Of a stretch of DNA of 64,000 nucleotides, positions 55,079 through 64,000 are shown in pieces. The translations under genes were made by a program, and so were the position numbers. How positions within the stretch are numbered: the stretch's first letter is position 1; the number at the start of each line of letters is the position of its first letter. The DNA comes from JAKLKS01 sp964370855. GTDB taxonomy: Bacteria; Planctomycetota; JAJSAM01; JAKLKS01. The notes under the pieces are model-generated. The model had not been told where the DNA came from and searched no databases. It worked only from the letters and a program-made list of their open reading frames with translations. The DNA lies in the NCBI GenBank assembly GCA_964370855.1, contig CAYJMF010000010.1, positions 23,085 to 87,084 on the forward strand. Reading direction: 5' to 3'.

Positions 55079-56538
55079 TTCCCGCCTCCGTGATCGTGGC
55101 CGCGATGCGGGTACTCCGGCTCCTTCGCCGGCACGGCGGCGGGGCCGGCCGTCGCGGCGGGGACGTCCGCCGCCGCGGGGACGGTCCCCCCGCCCAGCAC
55201 CTCCTCGAAGCGCAGCCGGGCGAGCCAGTAGTCCCGCAGCGCCTCCACCCCCTCGCGCCGGGCCATGAGCTCCTCGCGCTTCTCGGCGAGGAGCTCGTGG
55301 ACGCCGATGAGCATCCCGTTGTAGCGCAGCTGCGCCTCCTCCACCATGGCCGCGCGCCGCGGGAGGATCGCCTCCCCGTAGAGCGCCGCCGCGGAGCGCG
55401 CGGCGGACAGCGCGGCGGCCGCCTCGCGGGCCTCGGAGCGGACCCGGACCGCCAGCGCGTGGAGGAGGTCCTCCGCCGCCCGGGCCCGCGCGAGGGCGGC
55501 CGCCTCGAGGGAGGCCTCGCGGCCGGAGAGGGGGAGGGCCACGGAGATCCCCGGCCCCGTGGACCGGTCGCCGTCGTGATCCTGCTCGAAATGGACGCCG
55601 GCCTCGAGGTCGGGGAGCAGGCGCGCGTCGGCGGCGAGGCCCGCGGCGAGGCGCGCCTCGAGGACGGCGACGCGGGCCCGCTCGAGGTCGAGGCGGCGGG
55701 TCACGACGGCGGCCTCGCCGCTCGTGGCGGGATCCTCCGCCGCGGGCAGCGGGGGGAGTTCCGCGGGGAGGAGGATCGCCGCTTCCTTCCCGAAGAGGCC
55801 GAGGGCGCGGAGAAGCCGCTCCCGCGCGGCGGCGGCGGCGGCGCGGGATCGCTCGAGGGCGAGGAACGCCTCGTCCCGCACCGCCCGGTGGCGGTCGGCG
55901 TCGAGGGCGGAGAGGGTCCCCGCCGCCACCTGGCGCTCCGCGAGGTCGGCGGCGATGGAGGCGGCCTCCGCCACGGTCTCCTCGAGGGCGGCCTCCTGCC
56001 CCGCGGCCACGGCCTCGATCCAGGCGGAGCGCACCTCGGTGAGGATCCCCACCATCCCCTCCGCCGCCTCGAGCGCCGCGCCCCGGGCGGCGAGGTCCGC
56101 CGCGGCGCGGCGGCCGGGGAGGCGGGGGCGGGAGGTGCGCCCGAAGGCGAGGCCGGCGGCGATGCCCGGGCCGCCGCCGCCGTGGGGCCAGCGCAGCACG
56201 AGATCGGCCACCGGGTTTCCGGGCTCCGCCTCCGCCCCCGCGGCGTAGGCGCCGGCGAGGGCCTCCTCGACGAGGGCCTGGAGGCCGCGGTTGCGGACGA
56301 GGGCGACGTCCACGGCGTTCCGCTCGCCGAGGGGGCGGGCGAGGAGGTCGCGCATCCGCGCTTCCTCCCCGCTCCCCGCCGGTTCGCCGGCGCGCCAGCG
56401 GGGGGCGACCCCGGTCCGGTCGGCGACGAGGGAGGTCGCGGACGCGGCCATGGGCTCCGGGCGGGGCGCCGTGCAGGAGGAGACGAGGAGCGCGAGGGGG
56501 AGGAGGATGGGGAGACCGGAGGCGCGGAGGATCCTCAC
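55075..56538 (-). CDS. TolC-family outer-membrane efflux lipoprotein
   Basis: The protein has 487 residues. The start GTG 56538 overlaps the preceding gene's TGA (GTGA) and gives a lipoprotein signal (ILLPLALLVSSC). Two long alpha-helical hairpin repeats typical of the OEP fold are visible: ALVRNRGLQALVEEA, AAGLAFGRTSRPRLPGRRAA, then DLEAGVHFEQDHDGDRSTGP, ISVALPLSGREASLEAAALA and RYNGMLIGVHELLAEKREEL. The His-rich end (HRGHDHGGGK) suggests metal contact. It resembles CusC-like or CopB-linked channels, but no RND or membrane-fusion gene is in the window, so its pump partner is unknown. Within the operon it may carry copper across the outer membrane. Confidence 0.85.
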   Translation of the reverse strand: MRILRASGLPILLPLALLVSSCTAPRPEPMAASATSLVADRTGVAPRWRAGEPAGSGEEARMRDLLARPLGERNAVDVALVRNRGLQALVEEALAGAYAAGAEAEPGNPVADLVLRWPHGGGGPGIAAGLAFGRTSRPRLPGRRAAADLAARGAALEAAEGMVGILTEVRSAWIEAVAAGQEAALEETVAEAASIAADLAERQVAAGTLSALDADRHRAVRDEAFLALERSRAAAAAARERLLRALGLFGKEAAILLPAELPPLPAAEDPATSGEAAVVTRRLDLERARVAVLEARLAAGLAADARLLPDLEAGVHFEQDHDGDRSTGPGISVALPLSGREASLEAAALARARAAEDLLHALAVRVRSEAREAAAALSAARSAAALYGEAILPRRAAMVEEAQLRYNGMLIGVHELLAEKREELMARREGVEALRDYWLARLRFEEVLGGGTVPAAADVPAATAGPAAVPAKEPEYPHRGHDHGGGK

Positions 56539-56918
56539 CGCTTCCCTCCCCCGCTCCCGGGCTTCGGAACCAGGTTCATGCCGCACTTCGGGCAGCGCCC
56601 CGGCGCGTCGGAGAGGATCTCGGGGTGCATGGGGCAGGTGTAGACCGTCGCCACCGCGGGAGCGGCCGACGCGGCCGGTGCGGCGGGCGCGGCGGGAGAG
56701 GCGGGAGCCGCCGGCGCGGCGGGAGCCGCCTGCGCCGCAGGCGCCGCACGTGCGGCCGGCGCGGCCGGCGCCGCCGCGGCTCCGGGGTGGGCGGGGTGCT
56801 CCCCGTGGAGATGCAGGGCTCCCCCTCCCCGCGCGGAGCAGCCCCCGGCGAGGAGGGCGGCGATGACGAGTCCGGCGATGCGGCCCCTGCGAAGCGCGTC
56901 GGCGTACCTGTCGATCAT
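56535..56918 (-). CDS. Heavy-metal-binding-domain lipoprotein
   Basis: The protein has 127 residues from ATG at 56918. Lipobox AALLAGGC (about residues 20-27). A His cluster (LHLHGEHPAHPG) and a ~45-residue Ala/Pro low-complexity linker precede the C-terminal heavy-metal-binding domain VYTCPMHPEILSDAPGRCPK, then CGMNLVP. The CPMHP...CPxCGM motif binds Cu or other soft metals. The same motif occurs in the ATPase encoded directly upstream (30-bp gap). It overlaps the TolC-like gene by 4 nt. Probable periplasmic copper chaperone or buffer. Confidence 0.85.
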   Translation of the reverse strand: MIDRYADALRRGRIAGLVIAALLAGGCSARGGGALHLHGEHPAHPGAAAAPAAPAARAAPAAQAAPAAPAAPASPAAPAAPAASAAPAVATVYTCPMHPEILSDAPGRCPKCGMNLVPKPGSGGGKR

Positions 56919-56948
56919 GGTGACAGCCTCCCTTCCGGAACTCCCTTC

Positions 56949-59293
<2,345 letters not shown>

Positions 59294-59297
<4 letters not shown>

Positions 59298-59518
59298 CGC
59301 GCACCCCCCGCGCGGAACCGCGCCGCCGCCGCCGGCTCCTTCGGCCAGAAGGCCGTGGGCGCCGCGCGGAACCGCTCACGGCAGCGGGCGTTGCAGAAGG
59401 GGAGGACGACCCCGTCCACCTCCTCCGTCCACCGGGCCGTGGCCGGGTCCACCTTCATCCCGCAGACCGGGCAGCGGTCCAGGGCCGTCTCCTCCATCGG
59501 GAAGAACCTCGTCGTCAT
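59294..59518 (-). CDS. Small YHS-domain protein
   Basis: The protein has 74 residues from ATG at 59518, with AAAGGAGG six bases upstream, the strongest ribosome site of the operon. It consists almost entirely of a YHS/TRASH-like domain: DRCPVCGMKVDPATARWTEE, then LPFCNARCRERFRAAPTAFW. Cys residues in CPVCGM and FCNARC would bind metal. It is the first gene of the copper operon and overlaps the ATPase gene by 4 nt. It may act as a cytoplasmic copper donor to the ATPase's own YHS domain, to which it is similar. Confidence 0.85.
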
Positions 59519-59611
59519 GGCGCACCTCCTTTCACTCCTGCCGACGCGGAGGGGGCCGATGCATTACACTTCCGGGCCCGGGCGGGACCCGGGAACCAGC
59601 GAGGAGGCGGC
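59519..59611. promoter_or_regulatory. Divergent promoter region of the copper operon and the CorE-like sigma operon
   Basis: This 93-bp region lies between divergent start codons. It contains a short AT-richer stretch (ATGCATTACACTTCC) and, on the minus strand, GGAAGTGTAATGCATCGG, a possible ECF-type -35 followed about 21 bp later by GCGTCGG. On the plus strand GGGAACC lies close to the SRPBCC start. Control of both directions by the CorE-like factor is likely from context but no clear paired consensus is seen. Confidence 0.4.
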
Positions 59612-60103
59612 GTGGCCGAGCGACGGGTGGCCGTGGACCGGGTCGTGGACGCCCCTGCCGGGGCGGCGTGGAACCTCCTCTCCGACTACCGGGAGGGGCA
59701 CCCCTCCATCCTCCCCCGCCCCTGGTTCGAGGGGATCGACGTGGAGGAGGGGGGCCGGGGGGCGGGCACCGTCTTCACGGTCCGCATGCGGCCGTGGGGG
59801 CGGACGAAGGCGATCCGGATGCGGGTCTCCGAGCCGGAGCCGGGCAGGGTGCTGGAGGAGGTCGGCCTCGAGGACGGGGTGCGGACGACCTTCACCGTGG
59901 ACCCGCTGGACGGCGGCGCCCGCTGCCGGGTCACCATCGCCACGGCGTGGCCCCCGAAGAACGGCGTCGCGGCGCGGGTGGAGTGGTGGATGATCCGCGC
60001 CGGCGCGCCCCGGATCTTCCGGGCGGAGCTCGATCTCCTGGCGAAGCGGCTGGAGCGGGGGGCGGGCCCCGCCGCCCCGCCGGGGACCCGGGAGGGCGCG
60101 TGA
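59612..60103 (+). CDS. SRPBCC (polyketide cyclase/START-like) protein
   Basis: The protein has 163 residues from GTG 59612, with GAGGAGG upstream. It begins RRVAVDRVVDAPAGAAWNLL, then SDYREGHPSILPRPWFEGID, a typical Polyketide_cyc2/SRPBCC start. It continues with GTVFTVRMRPWGRTKAIRMR, PGRVLEEVGLEDGVRTTFTV and a long C-terminal helix (RAGAPRIFRAELDLLAKRLE). It probably binds a hydrophobic ligand. Its TGA overlaps the GTG of the sigma factor gene, so the two are translationally coupled, which ties it to the copper response. The specific role is unknown. Confidence 0.85.
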   Translation: MAERRVAVDRVVDAPAGAAWNLLSDYREGHPSILPRPWFEGIDVEEGGRGAGTVFTVRMRPWGRTKAIRMRVSEPEPGRVLEEVGLEDGVRTTFTVDPLDGGARCRVTIATAWPPKNGVAARVEWWMIRAGAPRIFRAELDLLAKRLERGAGPAAPPGTREGA

Positions 60104-60654
60104 AGGGGAGCCCGCCGGATCCCGAGGTCGTCGCCGTCCTCGTGGAGAACCACCGGGCCTTCCTCCGCTTCCTCGAGAAGCGGGTCCGGGACCGGGCCGC
60201 CGCCGAGGACATCCTGCAGGACGCCTTCGGGAAGGCGCTGGGCCGCGCCGGGGCGCTGCGCAAGCGGGAGGCGGCGGTGGCCTGGTTCTACCGGATGCTG
60301 CGGAACGCGGTCGTCGATCACCACCGCCGCCGCGGGTCCGCCGACCGCGCGCTCGCCGGCTTCGCCGCGGAGCTGAAGGACCCGGCGGAGGCGCCGGAGG
60401 ATCTCCACGGGGAGATCTGCGCCTGCGTCGCGCGCCTCGCCGGGACGCTGAAACCGGAGTACGCCGAGGCCCTCGCCCGCATCGAGGTGGACGGCGTCCC
60501 GGTGAAGGAGTACGCCGCCGCCGGCGGCATCACCGCGGGCAACGCCGCCGTCCGCGTCCACCGCGCGCGGGAGGCCCTGCGCAAGCGGGTCGTCGCCTCC
60601 TGCGGCACCTGCGCGGAGCACGGGTGTTTCGACTGCCGGTGCGGGGGGGAGTAG
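60100..60654 (+). CDS. CorE-like ECF sigma factor (putative metal-sensing)
   Basis: The protein has 184 residues from GTG 60100 (4-nt overlap with the SRPBCC gene). Region 2 is about 17-80 (DRAAAEDILQDAFGKALGRA, then AVAWFYRMLRNAVVDHHRRR) and region 4 about 110-165 (LKPEYAEALARIEVDGVPVK, then NAAVRVHRAREALRKRV). Two features match CorE-type factors: a CxC motif between the domains (C107, C109 in HGEICACVARL), and a Cys-rich C-terminus with C168, C171, C176, C179 and C181. In Myxococcus CorE the Cys residues sense copper directly without an anti-sigma factor. The location divergent from a full copper operon supports the same role here. It is unrelated to the membrane-fused sigma factors of the window. 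Confidence 0.9.
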   Translation: MKGSPPDPEVVAVLVENHRAFLRFLEKRVRDRAAAEDILQDAFGKALGRAGALRKREAAVAWFYRMLRNAVVDHHRRRGSADRALAGFAAELKDPAEAPEDLHGEICACVARLAGTLKPEYAEALARIEVDGVPVKEYAAAGGITAGNAAVRVHRAREALRKRVVASCGTCAEHGCFDCRCGGE

Positions 60655-60987
60655 TGGAGCGGCGCCCGAACCGGCCCCACCGCCGCCGAAAAGCGTCTGA
60701 CACCGATGGGGCGCGCCTCCACGCGCTTATGGCCGCCCCCGGGCTCCTCCACTGGTCCCTCCAGGCCAACCGGAAGCGCTGCGGCAAGGCCTCCTTCCGG
60801 TGCGCTCCCGGTGATCTCCACGAGAGCCGGGCATCCGGCAATCTCCAGAGGAGCGGCCCATTGACTCCGGAGCACCGGAAGACGTAGTGTGAGGGGGTGC
60901 GTCCCGCCTCCCTGGAGCGGCGGGCGGCGCACGGGGAGTCGCGTTCCGGCTCGCAGCGTCCGGTCCCGGACCGGAGGGAGGGCGGCC
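60655..60987. other. Intergenic region with repeat element
   Basis: These 333 bp after the sigma gene hold the repeat at 60686-60704 and no supported ORF. Short open frames on both strands have no ribosome site or recognisable protein. The promoter of the following repeat-protein gene should lie in the last ~100 bp, but no clear motif is seen. Confidence 0.6.
60686..60704. repeat. GTGTCAGACGC repeat element, copy B
   Basis: CCGAAAAGCGTCTGACACC, the exact reverse complement of 40931-40949 (the identity extends to 22 bases). It lies 31 bp after the stop of the CorE-like gene. Like copy A it follows a gene's 3' end in the orientation ...CCGAAAAGCGTC relative to that gene. Confidence 0.7.
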
Positions 60988-63930
60988 ATGGCGGGAACCC
61001 TGAAGTCGGTCTTCGTCGCCGCGATCCTGGCGGTCGTCGGCGGCATGGTGGAGGCCGACGAGCCGCAGGTGTGGAGCGGCGAGGACGTCGAGTTCGTGAA
61101 GGCGGACTACGCGGACTGGAGGATGGCGTCCAACCAGGACCGCATCACCCCCGGCGTCTGGCTGACCCGGGCCGACAAGCGGGGCCTGTTCAACTACGTC
61201 GAGGACCTCGGGTGGGACACCCCGTCCCCCCAGGGGACGGAGTGGGCCTACGGGAGCGCGGCGGACTGGGCGACCCTCCAGTTCAGGAGCTGGTACGACT
61301 GGCACAACGACGACCCGCCGAGCTCCGTCGGGCAGGACGCGGTCCTCCACCTGCTGGACCTCGATGTCTACGTCGACATCAAGTTCCTGTCCTGGACCTC
61401 CAGCGACAACGGGGGCGGCTTCTCCTACGAGAGGGCCACGGAAGGGGTGCCCGGGGAGAAGGTCTGGACCGGGGCTCCCACGACCTTCACCAAGGCCGAC
61501 TACGCCGACTTCGGCCTCGCCGCGAACCAGGACCGCATCGCCGACGGGGTGTGGATCACCCGCCGGGACAAGCGGGGGCTCTTCAACATCGCCCGCGAGG
61601 CCGGGTACGAGGTCTCGGACGAGGAGACCTCCCCGCGGGGGACCGAGTGGGCCTGGGGGACGACGGCGGACCTGCCGGACCTCGCCTTCGTCTCCTGGAG
61701 GTCCTGGTACGGCCGCGACAACGACGGGTTCCTCGACAAGAGCGCCGTCCTCCACATCCTCGAGGGGGACCTCTACATCGACATCAGGTTCCTGAGCTGG
61801 ACCTCCAACAACAACGGGGGCGGCTTCTCCTACGAGCGTTCCACGGAGGGGACCCCCGGCGAGAAGGTCTGGACGGGGGCCCCGACGACCTTCACCAAGG
61901 CGAACTACGCGGACTGGAACCTGGAGGCGAACCAGGACCGGATCACCGACGACGTCTGGATCACCCGCCAGGACAGCCGCGGGCTCTTCAACGTCGTGGA
62001 GGAGCTGTCCTACAACGGCAACTCCCTCGCCTACCCCGGCTCCCCCTACAACACGGAGTGGGCCTACGGCAGCGCGGCGGACTGGGAGACCCTGCACTTC
62101 AAGAACTGGATCAACTGGCACGGCGGCGATCCGCAGAGCACCGTCGGCAAGGCCGCCGTCCTCCACCTCGTCCAGGAGGACGTCTACATCGACATCGAGT
62201 TCCTGACCTACGTCGGCGGCGGCTCCAACGGCTCCTTCTCCTACGAACGGGCGACGGAGGGGGTCCCCGGGGAGAAGGTCTGGTCCGGCGCCCCCACCAC
62301 CTTCACCCGGCCGAGCAGCGTCGACTGGCGGGATCCCGCCAACCAGGACCGCATCACCCCGCGCACCTGGATCACGCGCCAGAACACGCAGGGGCTCTTC
62401 AACGCCGCCTTCGAGAGGGGGTACGAGTCTTCGAGCGAGTTCCAGTCCCCCGTCCTCACGGAGTGGGCCAGCGGGACGGCCGCGGACTGGGCGAGCCTCT
62501 CCTTCGACACGTGGGAGTCATGGAAGCCCGACCCGACCCCGGGCATCGTGGGCGTGAACGCCGTCCTCCACCTGATGGAGGAGGACGTCTACCTCGACGT
62601 CAAGTTCCTGTCCTGGAAGTCCGGCGGAGGAGGCGGGTTCTCCTACGAGCGGGCCACGGAGGGCGTCCCCGGCGAGAAGGTCTGGACCGGGACGAAGGTC
62701 ACCTTCACCAAGGCCGACGGGGCCGACGTCGGCCTCGCCGCCAACCAGGACCGGATCACGGACACCGTGTGGATCACACGCCGGGACAACGGCGGGATCT
62801 TCAACGCCGCCCGGGAGCCGGGTTACGAGTTCGGCTGGCACTTCGAGCCCGGCGACGCCTCTCCCATCGGGACCGAGTGGGCCACCGGGACCGCCGCGGA
62901 CCGGGAGACGCTCTCCTTCTTCCCCTGGCGGCCCTGGACGCGGAACTGGCACAACGCGAAGACCCCCGACGTCGTGGGGAACAGCGCCGTCCTCCACCTG
63001 ATCGAGGAGGACGTCTACATCGACGTCCTCTTCTCGTTCTGGTCCTCCAACGACAACGGCGGCGGGTTCACCTACACCCGGGCCACGGAGGGAGTCCCCG
63101 GGGAGACGGTCTGGTCCGGGCCCCCCGTCGAGATCGCCAAGGCCAACGGCGCCGACCCCATCGGCTCGGCGGATCGGATCACCGACATGGTCTGGTTCGC
63201 CCGCGGCGACAACCAGGGGCCCTTCAACCCGGTCATGGAGTACGGGTGGGAGGACCCCATCGGTCCGGATCCGGAGGGGACGCCCCCGACGGGGACGGAG
63301 TGGGCCTACGGCCGCGCCGCGGACCGTGAGAACCTCACCTTCCGCTCCTGGATCGACTGGCACGACCACAACCCGCTCGAGACCATCGGGAAGCCCGCGG
63401 TGGTCCACCTCATCGCGGAGGACATCTACCTCGACATCACCTTCCGTTCCTGGACCTCCAACGACCGGGGAGGAGGGTTCTCCTACACGCGCGGCTCCTA
63501 CCGTGCCCCCCTCGGCCCCCTGAAGGCGGCCGGGAAGGTCAACTTCGCCGCCGCCGACGGGGACAGCTTCCGCGTGAAGGGGGAGATCGACCTCGGCGAG
63601 TCCTTCTCCCCGGCGGGCAAGACCCTCGTCCTCGACGCCGGGGGCGTGGCCGCCACCTTCACCCTGGACGGGAAGGGGAAGGGGACCACGGGGGACGGCA
63701 AGGGGAAGGTCTCCCTCAAGTTCAGCAGGAAGACCGGCACCTGGAAGTACTCCATCTCCCTCAAGGGCGGCTCCTTCGCGAACGCCTGGGCCGACGAGGG
63801 GATGATCGACGAGAACATCGCGATCCCCGTCCAGTGCATCGTCCGCATCGAGGTGGACGGGTCGCCCTTCGCCGGGACCGGGTACTACACCTGGAAGGCG
63901 AAGAAGGGAAGGGCGGGCTCCTTCAAGTAG
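60988..63930 (+). CDS. Secreted protein with six tandem ~135-residue repeats of an unrecognised domain
   Basis: The protein has 980 residues from ATG at 60988, with GGAGGGAGG upstream. The signal peptide MAGTLKSVFVAAILAVVGGM ends near VEA. Six repeats follow (about nt 61072-63500). Each begins VWTGAPTTFTKAxxADW and continues ANQDRITxxVWITRxDxxGLFN, then GTEWAxGTAADWxxL, AVLHLxEEDVYIDIxFLSWT and GGGFSYERATEGVPGE. The acidic clusters and Trp-rich beta strands suggest a beta-sandwich, possibly binding carbohydrate or calcium. A different C-terminal ~130-residue beta domain (SFSPAGKTLVLDAGGVAATF) ends in a basic tail (WKAKKGRAGSFK). I do not recognise the repeat family. No neighbour explains it. 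Confidence 0.85.
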   Translation: MAGTLKSVFVAAILAVVGGMVEADEPQVWSGEDVEFVKADYADWRMASNQDRITPGVWLTRADKRGLFNYVEDLGWDTPSPQGTEWAYGSAADWATLQFRSWYDWHNDDPPSSVGQDAVLHLLDLDVYVDIKFLSWTSSDNGGGFSYERATEGVPGEKVWTGAPTTFTKADYADFGLAANQDRIADGVWITRRDKRGLFNIAREAGYEVSDEETSPRGTEWAWGTTADLPDLAFVSWRSWYGRDNDGFLDKSAVLHILEGDLYIDIRFLSWTSNNNGGGFSYERSTEGTPGEKVWTGAPTTFTKANYADWNLEANQDRITDDVWITRQDSRGLFNVVEELSYNGNSLAYPGSPYNTEWAYGSAADWETLHFKNWINWHGGDPQSTVGKAAVLHLVQEDVYIDIEFLTYVGGGSNGSFSYERATEGVPGEKVWSGAPTTFTRPSSVDWRDPANQDRITPRTWITRQNTQGLFNAAFERGYESSSEFQSPVLTEWASGTAADWASLSFDTWESWKPDPTPGIVGVNAVLHLMEEDVYLDVKFLSWKSGGGGGFSYERATEGVPGEKVWTGTKVTFTKADGADVGLAANQDRITDTVWITRRDNGGIFNAAREPGYEFGWHFEPGDASPIGTEWATGTAADRETLSFFPWRPWTRNWHNAKTPDVVGNSAVLHLIEEDVYIDVLFSFWSSNDNGGGFTYTRATEGVPGETVWSGPPVEIAKANGADPIGSADRITDMVWFARGDNQGPFNPVMEYGWEDPIGPDPEGTPPTGTEWAYGRAADRENLTFRSWIDWHDHNPLETIGKPAVVHLIAEDIYLDITFRSWTSNDRGGGFSYTRGSYRAPLGPLKAAGKVNFAAADGDSFRVKGEIDLGESFSPAGKTLVLDAGGVAATFTLDGKGKGTTGDGKGKVSLKFSRKTGTWKYSISLKGGSFANAWADEGMIDENIAIPVQCIVRIEVDGSPFAGTGYYTWKAKKGRAGSFK
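61072..63500 (+). repeat. Six in-gene tandem repeats
   Basis: Unit starts (conserved Trp codon) lie at 61072, 61465, 61870, 62281, 62683 and 63112, so unit lengths are 393, 405, 411, 402 and 429 nt. The units are similar at the protein level, with much identity in the final ~25 residues of each. Variation sits in the middle loop. Confidence 0.85.

Positions 63931-64000
<70 letters not shown>

Noticed and set aside
60624..60887. Possible 87-codon ORF after the CorE-like gene
   Set aside because: It starts inside the sigma gene in another frame, has no Shine-Dalgarno, spans the repeat element and resembles no protein.
61072..63500. CRISPR-like regular repeats
   Set aside because: The periodicity is ~400 nt inside a continuous coding frame with a signal peptide. 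These are protein repeats, and no CRISPR array or cas gene is present in the window.

Overview
This is a high-GC (roughly 70%) bacterial scaffold, probably from a metagenome assembly: it has two 10-N gaps (35727-35736 and 38305-38314), and homopolymer runs next to the gaps and at the right edge. The gene content points to an uncultivated lineage of the Planctomycetota or a similar Gram-negative group. That content includes many ECF sigma factors carrying large C-terminal extensions, secreted lipoproteins, solenoid and beta-helix proteins, an ExbD-cyclase-like fusion and a CorE-like sigma factor. The assignment is inferred from gene content; there is no rRNA or other phylogenetic marker apart from one tRNA-Ser(GCU).

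Region 1 (about 1.5-23 kb) holds the most unusual content. Five giant genes (1511-5050, 6951-9005, 10354-14196, 14385-18887, 18910-23067) each encode an ECF sigma factor (about 170 residues), a linker, one membrane segment, and a large exported part made of CarboxypepD_reg-like beta-sandwich repeats. Four of the five share a TGAACC box 32-36 nt upstream of the first ATG, so their transcripts would be nearly leaderless. All five have an in-frame internal ATG just before the membrane segment, and in four of them it is preceded by a GGAGG Shine-Dalgarno sequence. This suggests two products per gene: a membrane-tethered sigma factor, and the anchored ectodomain alone. A CPBP intramembrane protease gene lies divergent to one fusion gene. 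A lipoprotein alpha/beta hydrolase and a VapBC45-type toxin-antitoxin pair are interspersed.

Region 2 (23-35.6 kb) carries a wHTH regulator with a clear operator, tRNA-Ser, a TPR/2OG-Fe(II) oxygenase, a secreted HExxH protease-like protein, a release-factor-like GGQ protein overlapping a DUF985 cupin, a secreted beta-helix protein, a GGNDxY-solenoid/HEAT lipoprotein, an AspT/YidE-family transporter and a YeiH-family transporter.

Region 3 (35.6-53.8 kb) contains an M3 oligopeptidase, a DUF2934 protein, a DUF2330 membrane protein, a cupin, and two tandem paralogous secreted proteins followed by an OmpR-type two-component system. Next come an HTH-HATPase-STAS protein with a leaderless sigma70-type promoter, a lipoprotein, the ExbD-toroid fusion, a stand-alone carboxypeptidase-regulatory-like secreted protein, and an AAA/DUF4143 ATPase behind a perfect 18-bp palindrome.

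Region 4 (53.8-60.7 kb) is a copper-resistance island. A minus-strand operon encodes a YHS protein, a Cu P-type ATPase, a metal-binding lipoprotein, a TolC-like protein and a multicopper oxidase, joined by 4-nt overlaps except for a 30-bp gap after the ATPase. It is divergent from an SRPBCC gene and an ECF factor of CorE type with a CxC motif and a Cys-rich tail. The window ends with a secreted protein made of six unrecognised ~135-residue repeats.

Two families of small palindromic repeats are scattered through the window: a GGCAGGGACGTTC family (37-160, 27343-27453) and a GTGTCAGAC family (35651-35806, 40931-40949, 60686-60704). They supply the C-terminal codons and the stop codon of at least three unrelated genes.
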